Source: Streptomyces sp. CNQ-509 (GTDB lineage Bacteria > Actinomycetota > Actinomycetes > Streptomycetales > Streptomycetaceae). From it: a stretch of 64,000 nt of DNA. The notes beneath the pieces are model-generated. The model searched no databases. It was given only the letters and a program-made list of their open reading frames with translations, and was not told the origin of the DNA. Positions 37,988-47,008 of this stretch are shown here, piece by piece (position 1 is the first letter of the stretch; each line of letters begins with the position of its first letter). Location: the NCBI RefSeq assembly GCF_001011035.1, contig NZ_CP011492.1, positions 7,975,334 through 8,039,333 of the forward strand, given 5' to 3'. A program made the position numbers and the translations under genes.

Positions 37988-38934
37988 CCGCCTCCGCACC
38001 GCCTCGTCCGGCCGCGGTCGGACGAGGCCGCCGGCGGCCGGACAGGGGGCGGGGCCCGCGCAGCCCCGGCCGTGCCGGAGCACCCTATCTCTTCGTTCTC
38101 CCGGCGCTCCTGGTCTACGGCGTCGTGGTCCTCTACCCGACGGTTGCCGGCGGGCTGTACGCGTTCACCGACTGGACGGGCCGGGCCGGCGGCGCGAACT
38201 TCGTCGGCCTGGACAACTTCCGCCAGCTGCTGACGGCGGAGTCCGCGCGCTCCGCCCTGGTCAACACCCTGCTGATCGCCGCGGCCTGCACGGTCGTCCA
38301 GACGGCGGCCGGGCTCGGCCTGGCCCTGGCGCTCAACACCCGGCTGCGCAGCCGCAACATACTGCGCACCCTCTTCTTCGCCTCCGCGCTGCTGCCGCCG
38401 TTGATCATCGGCTTCCTGTGGCAGTACGTCCTCACTCCCACCGGTCCGCTCAACACCGCCCTGGACGAGGTGGGCCTGGGCGCCCTGAAGCAGAACTGGC
38501 TGGGCGACGGTTCCATCGCGCTCGGCTCGGTGATCGCCATCATCATCTGGCAGAACGCCGGACTGACCATGGTCATCTACCTGGCCGGCCTTCAGGGCGT
38601 CCCGGCCGAACTGTACGAGGCCGCCGCCATCGACGGCGCCGGGGTCTGGCAGCGGTTCCGCTCGGTCACCCTGCCGCTGCTGCTGCCGGCGACCACGATC
38701 GCGCTATCCCTGACCCTCATCGGCAGCCTGAAACTCTTCGACCAGGTCTTCGCCATGACCGGCGGCGGCCCCGGCTACGCCACCGAGACGCTGGCGGTGG
38801 TCATGTACAAGGAGGCATTTGTCTCCGGCGAGTTCGGCTACAGCGCGGCCATCGCCCTGGTGCTCACCATGCTGGTCTTCGCCTTCGCCATGGTGCAGCT
38901 GCGCACGCTGAGACGCTTCGAGGTGGACACATGA
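37984..38934 (+). CDS. Sugar ABC transporter permease (MalF/UgpA type)
   Basis: 316 residues from GTG 37984, overlapping the binding-protein stop. A basic N-terminal tail precedes six likely membrane helices (APYLFVLPALLVYGVVVLYPTVAGGLYAFTDW). The EAA-type loop that docks the ATPase is YEAAAIDGAGVWQRFRSVTLPLL. It overlaps the next permease at ATGA. Confidence 0.93.
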   Translation: MTASAPPRPAAVGRGRRRPDRGRGPRSPGRAGAPYLFVLPALLVYGVVVLYPTVAGGLYAFTDWTGRAGGANFVGLDNFRQLLTAESARSALVNTLLIAAACTVVQTAAGLGLALALNTRLRSRNILRTLFFASALLPPLIIGFLWQYVLTPTGPLNTALDEVGLGALKQNWLGDGSIALGSVIAIIIWQNAGLTMVIYLAGLQGVPAELYEAAAIDGAGVWQRFRSVTLPLLLPATTIALSLTLIGSLKLFDQVFAMTGGGPGYATETLAVVMYKEAFVSGEFGYSAAIALVLTMLVFAFAMVQLRTLRRFEVDT

Positions 38935-39785
38935 GCGCCACGCACCGCCGCACCGGCAAGCGCGGCACCCGCCGGGCGCGCGCCGCGCTGGGCGAGCTGA
39001 CGATGATCGGCGCGGGGGTGCTGTTCGCATTCCCCTTCTACGTCTTCCTCAGCATCTCCCTGAAAACCCCGGACCAGGTCGCCGCCGACCCGCTGGGCCC
39101 GCCCTCCGGGCTGCACCTGGACAACTACACCACCGCCTGGCGCGAGGCCGCGCTCGGCCAGGCGCTGTTCAACTCCACCGTCGTCGCCGTCATCAGCGTC
39201 GCCCTGCTCGTCGCGCTGGGGTCGCCGGCCGCCTACACTCTCGCCCGCCGTGCCAGCCGCGTCAGCTACGCCACGTACCTGCTCTTCCTGCTGGGCATCA
39301 TGATCCCGCTCCAGCTGGGCATGGTGCCGCTCTACCAGCTGATGCGCGACGCCAACCTGCTCCAGACCTACACTTCACTGATCATCTTCAACATCGGCAG
39401 TCAGCTGCCGATAACGGTCTTTCTCTACGCTGGCTTCACCCGGGCGCTGCCCCGGGAGTACGAGGAAGCCGCCCGGGTGGACGGCGCCGGCACCCTGCGC
39501 ACCTTCCTCGCTGTCGTCTTCCCGCTGCTGCGCCCGGTCACCGGCACCGTGGTGATCATCTCCGCGATCAACGTGTGGAACGAGTTCCTCACACCGCTGC
39601 TCTACGTCGGCGGCAGCGCCCAGCAGACACTCCCCGTGGCCATCTTCGCCTTCCGCGGCGAGTTCAGCACCAACTGGGGCGTGATCTTCGCCGGCATGGT
39701 CCTCGCGATCCTGCCGATCCTGCTCGTCTACTTCCTCCTCCAGAAAACGATCATCAAGGGCTTCGCCTCCGGGCTGAAGGGCTGA
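38931..39785 (+). CDS. Sugar ABC transporter permease (MalG/UgpE type)
   Basis: 284 residues from ATG 38931. Membrane segments begin LTMIGAGVLFAFPFYVFLSISLKTP. The EAA loop is YEEAARVDGAGTLRTFLAVVFPLLRPV, and the C-terminus KTIIKGFASGLKG is the usual MalG-type end. It forms the transport pore with the preceding permease. The lyase-like gene follows after 12 bases. Confidence 0.93.
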   Translation: MSATHRRTGKRGTRRARAALGELTMIGAGVLFAFPFYVFLSISLKTPDQVAADPLGPPSGLHLDNYTTAWREAALGQALFNSTVVAVISVALLVALGSPAAYTLARRASRVSYATYLLFLLGIMIPLQLGMVPLYQLMRDANLLQTYTSLIIFNIGSQLPITVFLYAGFTRALPREYEEAARVDGAGTLRTFLAVVFPLLRPVTGTVVIISAINVWNEFLTPLLYVGGSAQQTLPVAIFAFRGEFSTNWGVIFAGMVLAILPILLVYFLLQKTIIKGFASGLKG

Positions 39786-39797
39786 AAGGACACCACC

Positions 39798-41825
39798 ATG
39801 GCCGAACCCACCACACCGTCCTGCCTCCCCGCCGGCCGCCTCTCCCGTCCCGCGGCCGGGACGGGCCGCTTCATGCCCGGACTCTCCCGCCGCACCCTGC
39901 TGGTCGGCGCGGGCGCCGCAGCGCTGCTCACCGCCACCGGCGGGGCGATACCGGCGACCTTCGCCGCGCAGCCGCCCGCCGACCAGCCCACGGCGGCCGA
40001 GGCCGGCCTGCCCACGATCGCGCCGCTGCCCGCCGGGGCGCCGGACCGCAGCCTCTTCAGCCACCCAGAACAGCGGCTCGCGCCCTACCTCGTCACCCTG
40101 GCACCGATGGTCAACGAAATCGTCACCGACGGCTCCGAGCAGCACGGCTGGATGGCCGGGGGGTGGTGGCGCACCCCCACCGAGCCCTTCAACGCCCGCA
40201 TCCAGGAACATGTACGCACCCTCGCCTGGTTCGCCACCACCGAACGCCCCTGGAACCCGTACCACGGCGATCCCGCGCTGCTGGCCCGGCTGGACGCGGC
40301 ACTGGGCCACTACCTCTCGCTCCAGCACGAGAACGGCTCTTGGCCCGAGTACGCTCCGGACGAGCACTCCCGCGCGGCGACCGCCTTCGCCCTCGGCTAC
40401 CTCTCCAAAACCCTCCAGGACCTGCGGCGCACCGGGCACCTGCCCGAGACGCAGCAGGCGATCGCGGCCGCGCTGCGCCGGGCGGTCACCTGGTTCCTCG
40501 ACCCGGGCAACACCGGGGTCTGGCAGCACGGGCCCATTGAGTTCGTCAACCAGCCCATGGCCGGTCTCGCCGGGGCCTCCCTCGCGCTGCACCTGGATCC
40601 CGCCCCGGCCCTTCGCGCGCAACTGCACGACCGGATCGCGGACATCGTCGCCCGCGGCCAGAGCCCCGCCGGGTACTTCTACGAGCCACGCGGCATGGAC
40701 ATCGCCTACAACCTCAACGTCACCCTCTCCGAAATCGTGGAGATCCTCGACCACCACGACAAGCCCGAACTGGTCGCCATGGTCGAGCGGCTGGCCGACT
40801 GGCTCGGCTACAACCTGGTCCGCGAGCCGGACGGCGCGGGCTTCATCGCCAACACCGCCGGCTCCGCGCGCACCCCCATGTACTACCTCGACGACGTCAC
40901 CGCCGAGCCCCAGCAGCGGGATCTGGGCTCCTGGTTCACCCCGCTCGTCCCGGCGATGGCCGCGTTCTACCCCACCGCCGGGGACCGCACCGCCCAGCGC
41001 GCCGCCTGGGCCGCCGACCCCGCCCCCGTCCCGCAGCAGGAGCGTGGGGCCACCAACCCGCGCATCCTCGTCAACATCCCCTACGGCGAGCGCTACCCCT
41101 CCGCCGCCGCCAAGGCCGCCGCCATCGCCACCCTGCCCTACCTCGCTTCCCGCCGCTTCACCGAGCTGCGCCGCGACCCGGGCGGCGAGGACTACCTCTT
41201 CGTACGCCGCCCCGGCTACTACACGATGGCCCACTATGGCCCGCAGGCGACGAGTCTCGTCCGCTCCGGGCCCTCCCTCATCTGGCACCCCGACGCCGGC
41301 ACGTTCGTGCACAGCGGCCACAACAGCAACACCGACTGCTGGGCGACCGTGCTGCCGAACGGCGCCACCGACGCCGCCTCGGACCTCGCCGTACGCTACT
41401 TCGACGGCGACCCGGCCGACGGCGCGGAGCTGACCGGGAAGGAGGTCGCCGGCGTCCGCGACCTCGGCCTGACCTGGCGCAGCCCGCAGGGCAACGTCAC
41501 CGGCGCCGCCCTGCTGAGCGACCACTCCATCACCCGGCGCCTCACCATCGTCGGCGAGGCGACCGAGCAAGTACCGTTGGTACTGCGCGCGAACGACCAG
41601 TTGGTCTGGATCGGTAGCGGCCCGGTGCGCATCGGCAGCACGGTCACCGCCAGCGGCCTGCGCCTCCGGCGAGGCCGGGTCACCCTGGACATCCGCTGGG
41701 AGAAGCCGCTGCAGGCGAGCGTGACGGCGCTGGACCGGACCTACTTCGCCGACGCCCGCGCCCAGGCCCACGTTCTGCGCGTCGCGCACCCGCCCACCGC
41801 CGTCTTTCACTACCGCCTGCAATGA
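39798..41825 (+). CDS. Secreted Tat-dependent toroid protein, possible polysaccharide lyase
   Basis: 675 residues. Residues ~31-60 form a twin-arginine signal (SRRTLLVGAGAAALLTATGG). The N-terminal ~350 residues look like an alpha/alpha toroid (VRTLAWFATTERPWNPYHGDPALL, LSLQHENGSWPEYAPDEHSRAATAF, GVWQHGPIEFVNQPMAGLAGASLAL). The rest is probably beta-sandwich (DYLFVRRPGYYTMAHYGPQATSLVRSGPSLIWHPDAGTF). This layout recalls polysaccharide lyases or heparinase II/III-like proteins, but I do not recognise a named family. Its stop overlaps the rhamnosidase start (ATGA), so the two probably act on the same rhamnose-containing glycan. Confidence 0.7.
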   Translation: MAEPTTPSCLPAGRLSRPAAGTGRFMPGLSRRTLLVGAGAAALLTATGGAIPATFAAQPPADQPTAAEAGLPTIAPLPAGAPDRSLFSHPEQRLAPYLVTLAPMVNEIVTDGSEQHGWMAGGWWRTPTEPFNARIQEHVRTLAWFATTERPWNPYHGDPALLARLDAALGHYLSLQHENGSWPEYAPDEHSRAATAFALGYLSKTLQDLRRTGHLPETQQAIAAALRRAVTWFLDPGNTGVWQHGPIEFVNQPMAGLAGASLALHLDPAPALRAQLHDRIADIVARGQSPAGYFYEPRGMDIAYNLNVTLSEIVEILDHHDKPELVAMVERLADWLGYNLVREPDGAGFIANTAGSARTPMYYLDDVTAEPQQRDLGSWFTPLVPAMAAFYPTAGDRTAQRAAWAADPAPVPQQERGATNPRILVNIPYGERYPSAAAKAAAIATLPYLASRRFTELRRDPGGEDYLFVRRPGYYTMAHYGPQATSLVRSGPSLIWHPDAGTFVHSGHNSNTDCWATVLPNGATDAASDLAVRYFDGDPADGAELTGKEVAGVRDLGLTWRSPQGNVTGAALLSDHSITRRLTIVGEATEQVPLVLRANDQLVWIGSGPVRIGSTVTASGLRLRRGRVTLDIRWEKPLQASVTALDRTYFADARAQAHVLRVAHPPTAVFHYRLQ

Positions 41826-44266
41826 GCGTGAAGGTGGGCGGGCTGACCGTCGAGCACACCGCCGAGCCCGTCGGCATCGATGTCGTGCCCCGGTTCGCGT
41901 GGCTCGTCACCGACACCACCGGGCGGCCGGTCGCGCCCCTCGCCCACCGGCTGCTGGTGCGCGACCGCGACGGCGTGCGCTGGGACAGCGGCCGGGTGGA
42001 GACCACCCGAACCACCGAGATCGTCTACGGCGGGCCGCCCCTTGCCCCCCTGCGCCGCCACCGCTGGACGGTCCAGGTATGGGTGGGCGGGCGGCGGCTG
42101 ACCGCCGACTCCACCTTCGTCACCGGGGTGGTGGACGGCGACTGGCACGGCGCTTCCTGGCTGGCCGGCCCCGAGGGCGCAACGGCGGCCCCGCTGCTGC
42201 GCCGCCCCTTCACCCTGCCCTTCGAGCCCGTCGAGGCGTACCTGGTGGTGGCAGCGGGCGGCTGGGCCCGGGTCGAGCTGGACGGCACGCCCGTCCAGCC
42301 CTACCTGCTCAGCCCGGGGTTCACCGACTACGACGTCCGTGTCCAGTACGTCGTCAGCGACGTGACGGCGGCGCTGCGGGCGGGCCGGCACGCGCTCGGC
42401 GCCGAACTGGGCCGTGGCTTCCACAGCATGGCCCGGCGCAACACCTGGGACTGGCACACAGCGCCGTGGCACGGACCGCCCCGGATGCGCCTGCTGCTCC
42501 TGGCCCGGGACGCGGCGGGCGCCACCTGCGCGGTGGTCTCGGACGGCTCCTGGCGCACCGTCGACGGCCCCACCCGGGCCGACGACCTCTACGCCGGGGA
42601 GGACTACGACATCCGCCACGAGCGGCCCGGCTACGCCACCGACGACCACGTCGAGGATGCGGCCTGGCGCCCGGCCCGCGTGGTGCCGGGCCCCCGCGGC
42701 CGCCTCTGCCACCAGCGGCAGCCCCCGATCGGGGTCACCGAGACCCTCGCCCCGGCATCCATCACCGAACGGGCGCCGGGGCACTGGGTGTTCGCCTTCC
42801 CGCGGGTGCTGGCCGGCTGGGTACGGATGAAGGCCCCCGCCGCCCCCGGCCGCGGCCCGACGACGGTCGAGCTGCGGCACGGGGAACTGCTCCACCCGGA
42901 CGGCACCGTCCGCGCCGAGGACGACCGCGGCTACTACGACGGGCGGTTCCAGACGCACCGAGTCACCCTCGACGACCGGGCGCTCGACTGGCGGCCGAGC
43001 TTCACCTACCAGGGCTTCCAGTACGTGGAGGTACGGGCCCCCGGGCTGACCGGGCCGCCCGCGCTGACCGCGGAGGCGGCCCGCACCCTGGTCCGCCGCA
43101 CCGGCAGCTTCGCCTGCTCGGACCCGCTGCTCACCCGACTGCACGAGCTGACCTGCCGCACGGTGGCCAACAACCTGCACCACCTGCCCACCGACACCCC
43201 CGCCTACGAGAAGAACGGCTGGACCGGTGACGGGATGCTGGGCACCGAGCTGTTCCTGCTCAACTTTGACGCTCACGAACTGGTGGCCAAGTGGCTCACG
43301 GACGTCGCCGACTCCCGGCACGGCTGCGGCGCCCCGGCCGTCATCGCCCCCTTCGGCGGCTGGCGCATGGACTGGTCGCCCGCCCCCACCTGGCACGCCG
43401 CGCTGGTACTCGGCCCGTGGTGGCTGCACCGCTACACCGGCGACCGCCGCATCCTCGCGGAGCTGTGGCCCGACATGGTCTCCTACCTGGAGTTCGAACT
43501 GGCCCGCAGCCCCGGCGGGTTGGCCGACACCACGCTCGGCGACTGGGTGAGCCCGGACACCGACCCCGGGGGCGGCAACCCGCCGGAGGACCGCCAGGTC
43601 GCGGCCACGGCATTCCTGCACGCCATGGCGCTCGCCCTGGCCGACACCGCCGACGCCCTCGGCTGGCCGGCTGAGTCCTCACGCTGGCGGCGTACGGCGG
43701 CCCGGGTCCGCACCGCGTTCCGGCGCACGTTCGTACGGCCCCCGGGCGGCGGGGACGGGGCGCCGGTAGTTGCGGGCCGGGGAGACGCCGGCTTCCGCCA
43801 GGCCCACCACGTGCTGGCGCTGGCCCTGCGGCTGCTGCCGCCCGCGACCGCGCGCCGGGCCGCCGACGCCCTGGCCGCCGACATCCGCGCCCGCGGAGGC
43901 CACCTGGCCACCGGCGCGCTCGCCACCAAGTTCCTGCTGCCGACCCTCACCGCCTACGGGCACCTCCAGCTGGCGCACACCGTCGCCACCCGGGTCACCC
44001 ATCCCAGCTGGGGCTACTGGGTCGAGCGCGGCGCGACCACACTGTGGGAGCACTGGAGCGAGGAATCCCGCTCCCGGGGCCACTACTTCCTGGGCACCCT
44101 CGACGACTGGCTCTTCCACACCCTGGCCGGGCTGCGCCCCACCGAGCCCGGCTGGGGCCGCACGGCGCGCGCCCGGCCGCAGCTACCGGAGGGCGTCGAC
44201 TGGGTCCGCGCCTCGGTCCGCACGCCCTACGGCGTCCTGCGCTGCGACATACATCGGCGGCCATGA
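41822..44266 (+). CDS. GH78 alpha-L-rhamnosidase
   Basis: 814 residues, no signal peptide seen, so likely cytoplasmic. It begins with the GH78 N-terminal beta domain (PRFAWLVTDTTGRPVAPLAHRLLV), a Bac_rhamnosid_N-like domain (GFTDYDVRVQYVVSDVTAAL) and the concanavalin-like domain (FTYQGFQYVEVRAPG). The (alpha/alpha)6 catalytic domain holds DTPAYEKNGWTGDGMLGTELF, the equivalent of the family's catalytic Asp/Glu block, and WGYWVERGATTLWEHWSEES with the second Glu. The protein ends GVLRCDIHRRP. It would remove terminal rhamnose from oligosaccharides brought in by the operon's importer. Confidence 0.9.
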   Translation: MSVKVGGLTVEHTAEPVGIDVVPRFAWLVTDTTGRPVAPLAHRLLVRDRDGVRWDSGRVETTRTTEIVYGGPPLAPLRRHRWTVQVWVGGRRLTADSTFVTGVVDGDWHGASWLAGPEGATAAPLLRRPFTLPFEPVEAYLVVAAGGWARVELDGTPVQPYLLSPGFTDYDVRVQYVVSDVTAALRAGRHALGAELGRGFHSMARRNTWDWHTAPWHGPPRMRLLLLARDAAGATCAVVSDGSWRTVDGPTRADDLYAGEDYDIRHERPGYATDDHVEDAAWRPARVVPGPRGRLCHQRQPPIGVTETLAPASITERAPGHWVFAFPRVLAGWVRMKAPAAPGRGPTTVELRHGELLHPDGTVRAEDDRGYYDGRFQTHRVTLDDRALDWRPSFTYQGFQYVEVRAPGLTGPPALTAEAARTLVRRTGSFACSDPLLTRLHELTCRTVANNLHHLPTDTPAYEKNGWTGDGMLGTELFLLNFDAHELVAKWLTDVADSRHGCGAPAVIAPFGGWRMDWSPAPTWHAALVLGPWWLHRYTGDRRILAELWPDMVSYLEFELARSPGGLADTTLGDWVSPDTDPGGGNPPEDRQVAATAFLHAMALALADTADALGWPAESSRWRRTAARVRTAFRRTFVRPPGGGDGAPVVAGRGDAGFRQAHHVLALALRLLPPATARRAADALAADIRARGGHLATGALATKFLLPTLTAYGHLQLAHTVATRVTHPSWGYWVERGATTLWEHWSEESRSRGHYFLGTLDDWLFHTLAGLRPTEPGWGRTARARPQLPEGVDWVRASVRTPYGVLRCDIHRRP

Positions 44267-44437
44267 ATCCATGCCGGGGAATGATGCGTTCCTTGATGCG
44301 TTGTTGACCGTTCGTCAAATCCATAGAGATCGTTCTCTTTCTGAATCTCGTGTGACGTCTTCGCTGGTCAGGTATGAAGTAGCCGCTGCCGCGGGAGCCT
44401 GGGCTTGTTGCCGGGCGAGAGGTCGTGGAGGTGGCGG

Positions 44438-44962
44438 ATGCCGTCGATGCGGGCGGTTTTGGCTACGCGGCAGAAGGCCGCAGCCGCGCAGGTGAAGCAA
44501 CTCGAAGCCGAGTTGGATCGGGTGCGGGCGGCTCTGGCGGACGCCGAGGAGGTGCACCGGCATCGGGCGATCGGCCTGGAGCAGTATCTGGAGGCGCTGG
44601 CCGATCAGGACGCACCCGCCGACGTGGCCGGTGGGGTGTCGCGGAGGAAGCAGGTCGGACCGCGCCGGGCGGTGCCTCACCGGCGACACGCGACCGAGGT
44701 GAAAGAGCTGTCGCCGGACTATCAGGCGTTGTTGGCCGCCGCGGAAGGCGCGGGAGACGACGGGCTCGGTGCCCGGCAGGCGGCGGTGGTGCTGGGCTGG
44801 GACAGTGCATCCGCCTCCCGTGTCGAAGGAGCGAGGGCTCGGCTGAAGCGGCTGGTGGAACGAGGCTGGCTGGTGGAGCCGAATCCGGGCAGGTTCACGC
44901 TGCTGCCCCCGCTGTCGGAACAGGACGCCGCTGGTCCCGGGCGGCCAGGCGGCGGCTCATGA
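44438..44962 (+). CDS. IS accessory protein: coiled coil plus winged-helix-like domain
   Basis: 174 residues from ATG 44438 with GTGGAGGTGG upstream. The N-terminal coiled coil (AAAAQVKQLEAELDRVRAALADAEEV) is followed by a basic linker and a winged-helix-like C-terminus (LGARQAAVVLGWDSASASRVEGARARLKRLVERGWLVEPNPGRFTLL). The protein at 51314-51814 is its homologue in the same position of the sister element. The 3' end overlaps the convergent transposase by 68 bases. Probably DNA-binding; role unknown. Confidence 0.65.
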   Translation: MPSMRAVLATRQKAAAAQVKQLEAELDRVRAALADAEEVHRHRAIGLEQYLEALADQDAPADVAGGVSRRKQVGPRRAVPHRRHATEVKELSPDYQALLAAAEGAGDDGLGARQAAVVLGWDSASASRVEGARARLKRLVERGWLVEPNPGRFTLLPPLSEQDAAGPGRPGGGS

Positions 44963-45486
44963 GCATGGTCATCGACCACAGGACGACGGCTTCACTGGTG
45001 TCGGTGCGCCGCTCGTAGTCACGGACCAGGCGCCGGCTGCGCAGGCACCAGGCAAATGATCGTTCCACGACCCAGCGGCGGGGCAGCACCTCAAAGCCGC
45101 GGATGTCGTCGCTGCGACGGACGATGTCGAGAACGACTCCGAACTGTGCCGCACTCCAGTCGACGAGGTGGCCGGTATAGCCACCATCGGCCCAGACGCG
45201 TGCCAGCCGCCCGAAGCGGCCCTTGGCCGTCGGCAGCAGGATGCGGGCGGCGTCCCGGTCGGTGGTCGACGCCGGTGTGACCAGCACGGCTAGGAGAAGC
45301 CCAAGGGTGTCGGTGAGCATGTGGCGCTTGCGTCCGTTGATCTTCTTGCCGGCGTCGAAACCCCGTGAGGTGAGGGCGACGGTGGCGTCCGCCTTCACCG
45401 ACTGCGAATCGATGACCGCCGCACTCGGCTCCTCCTGACGGCCTTCGGCATCTCGGACGGCACCGCGCAGGCGGTCATGCAGCTGG
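44895..45486 (-). pseudogene. IS5-type transposase, N-terminally truncated
   Basis: About 197 C-terminal residues. DDE motifs are present: AAVIDSQSVKAD (Asp), RVWADGGYTGHLVDW (Asp) and LPRRWVVERSFAWCLRSRRLVRDYE (Glu). The usual first ~90 residues with the helix-turn-helix are missing; the sequence joins an IS1380 transposase fragment at HDRLRGAVRDAEG near 45480. Not expected to be functional. Confidence 0.75.
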
Positions 45487-46050
45487 CGTCGGTGATGGTC
45501 ATTCCGATGGAATACGACAGCCACCGTCCGCGCCGGGAGAGCCAGTCGAGGAAGGCGTGGGTGCCGCCGCCGGAGTCGGTGCGGATCAGCGTCTGCCGTC
45601 CCCGCCGCAGGCTTTTGGGCAGCTGAGCCAGGGCGAGCTGGGCTGTTTCGATGTGGTCGGCGGCAGTATTGGAGCCTGCATTGCCGGGCCGCAGCAGGGC
45701 CGCCACCGGCTCCCCGGACCCGGCCGGGCCGTGATCGACGAACGCGACCAGCGGATGATGGCCGAAGGTCTTCTTCCAGGTGGCGGTGGCGTCCTGCTTC
45801 TCGGAGTGCGCGAGGACCAGCACCCCGTCGATGTCCACGATCACCTGCCCGTCGGCGGCCGGACTGCTTGCCCCGGCCAGTTCCCAGACCCGCTGCCGCA
45901 CTTCGCCACGTGCGCCGCGGATCGCCGCAAGAGCCTTCGGGCCGGACGTGGCGAGCGCGTTGACGAGCCGGGAGACGGTCGGATCTGAGGCCACCGGGCC
46001 GAACACAGCCGGCTCGGCCCGCAGCATGGCGACGTCGGCCAGACAGTCTC
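45485..46050 (-). pseudogene. IS1380 family transposase, internal fragment
   Basis: Minus-strand reading ALGGDCLADVAMLRAEPAVFG, SDPTVSRLVNALA, VIVDIDGVLVLAHSEKQDATATWKKTFGHHPLVAFVDHG (first Asp), RTDSGGGTHAFLDWL (second Asp) and SIGMTITDA. The first ~60 residues and everything after SIGMTITDA, including the catalytic Glu, are missing. The upstream edge near 46050 abuts the first gene of the ABC-three-component operon, and the downstream edge abuts the IS5-type fragment. Confidence 0.8.
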
Positions 46051-46063
46051 CGCCGAGTGCGCG

Positions 46064-47008
46064 GTGGAGCCTTGGACGCTGGCGGATGTGATCTCGAAGA
46101 AGCCGTTGAAGAGCCTGTGGCGGACCCACACGACGGTACGGAGGACCGGGCAGGTCTATCAGCTGACCGCAGGAGTCGAGGGGTACCTCGACCCGGCCGA
46201 CGCGCTCGTGATCGCGCTGTCGCGCGGACAGGGGGGTGACCATGAACCTTGCCGCAAGCGTGTCGCGGCCCATCTGAGAGTCACAGACAACGACCAGCTG
46301 AGCGAGTTCTTGGGGCTCGTCCGGGTACGGTCCTTCGTCCGCCGGGAGAGCATCGAAGCGCACAACACCCGGGTGCTCGCCGATCTGGGGCCAGGGCTGC
46401 CGATGGCCACCATCGACGCCCTCTACACGGAGTTGTTGCGCCGTACACGGGAAGCCATGCAGGGGCGTCCAGTGGCTCGCTGGACCGAACTGCTGGCCGT
46501 CGACGACCCGCCGGCCGCGGTGCTGAACAAGCGCGTCTCCGCTGAGGTCATCGCCGACGTGCGGCAGCGGCTCACGCGTCCCGACCACGTTCTGCTGCAA
46601 GACCTTTCTCAGCAGCTGACCGGCTCCGAGACCAGCCTCGTCCGCAAACTCCGGCAGGGAGCCGCGTCCAAAGGCGTCATCCAGGACGCGCAGATGATGC
46701 GGGCTAACGCCGACCACCACCGGCTCCGTGAAGCAGCGCTCGGCACCTGGCCCGACGACCCGGCCGTGGAGGCGGACCTCGACCAGCGGCTGTTGTTCCT
46801 CGCACGCCGCGTCGGGCGCACCCACGAAGAGAACTCCCGGCCGGCGAACGCCATCTTCGCCGCCCTGCAGGTCGAACTGCAGAACAACCCGGGCGCCTAC
46901 GACCGCGCGCCGCTGTACGCACAAGACGGTGTGCTACTCATGGGGCGGGCATGCGCCGTGTCGGACGAATGCCGCTTCGACTGGGGGGACGCACGTGACG
47001 CCTCCTGA
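46064..47008 (+). CDS. ABC-three-component / Lamassu-like system first component, probably 5'-truncated
   Basis: 314 residues from GTG 46064. It starts only ~15 bases from the IS1380 edge and has no good ribosome site. The body is helical (DNDQLSEFLGLVRVRSFVRRESIEAHNTRVLADLG, RPVARWTELLA, VLLQDLSQQLTG) and resembles the region that follows the nuclease domain in Cap4/DUF4297-type effectors (inference). No nuclease motif remains. It overlaps the next gene by 14 bases. The simplest reading is that the IS1380 insertion removed the effector's N-terminal catalytic domain. Confidence 0.5.
   Translation: MEPWTLADVISKKPLKSLWRTHTTVRRTGQVYQLTAGVEGYLDPADALVIALSRGQGGDHEPCRKRVAAHLRVTDNDQLSEFLGLVRVRSFVRRESIEAHNTRVLADLGPGLPMATIDALYTELLRRTREAMQGRPVARWTELLAVDDPPAAVLNKRVSAEVIADVRQRLTRPDHVLLQDLSQQLTGSETSLVRKLRQGAASKGVIQDAQMMRANADHHRLREAALGTWPDDPAVEADLDQRLLFLARRVGRTHEENSRPANAIFAALQVELQNNPGAYDRAPLYAQDGVLLMGRACAVSDECRFDWGDARDAS

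Larger units (their letters stand above)
44325..45486. mobile_element. IS5-type element with accessory gene, truncated copy
   Basis: The left end (44325-44344) matches the terminal repeat of the intact element at 50262-51922 in 15 of 20 positions. Inside, in the same order as the intact copy read backwards, are an accessory gene (44438, plus) and a convergent transposase (minus). The element stops at about 45486 where the transposase joins an IS1380 fragment, so its right end and the transposase N-terminus are lost. Confidence 0.6.

Noticed and set aside
39375..41822. An 815-codon open frame antisense to the toroid protein and permease
   Set aside because: Gly/Val/Arg-rich low-complexity product without family; mirrors codon bias of the sense genes.
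41810..43621. A 603-codon open frame antisense to the GH78 rhamnosidase
   Set aside because: Shadow of the real gene; no start signal or domain.
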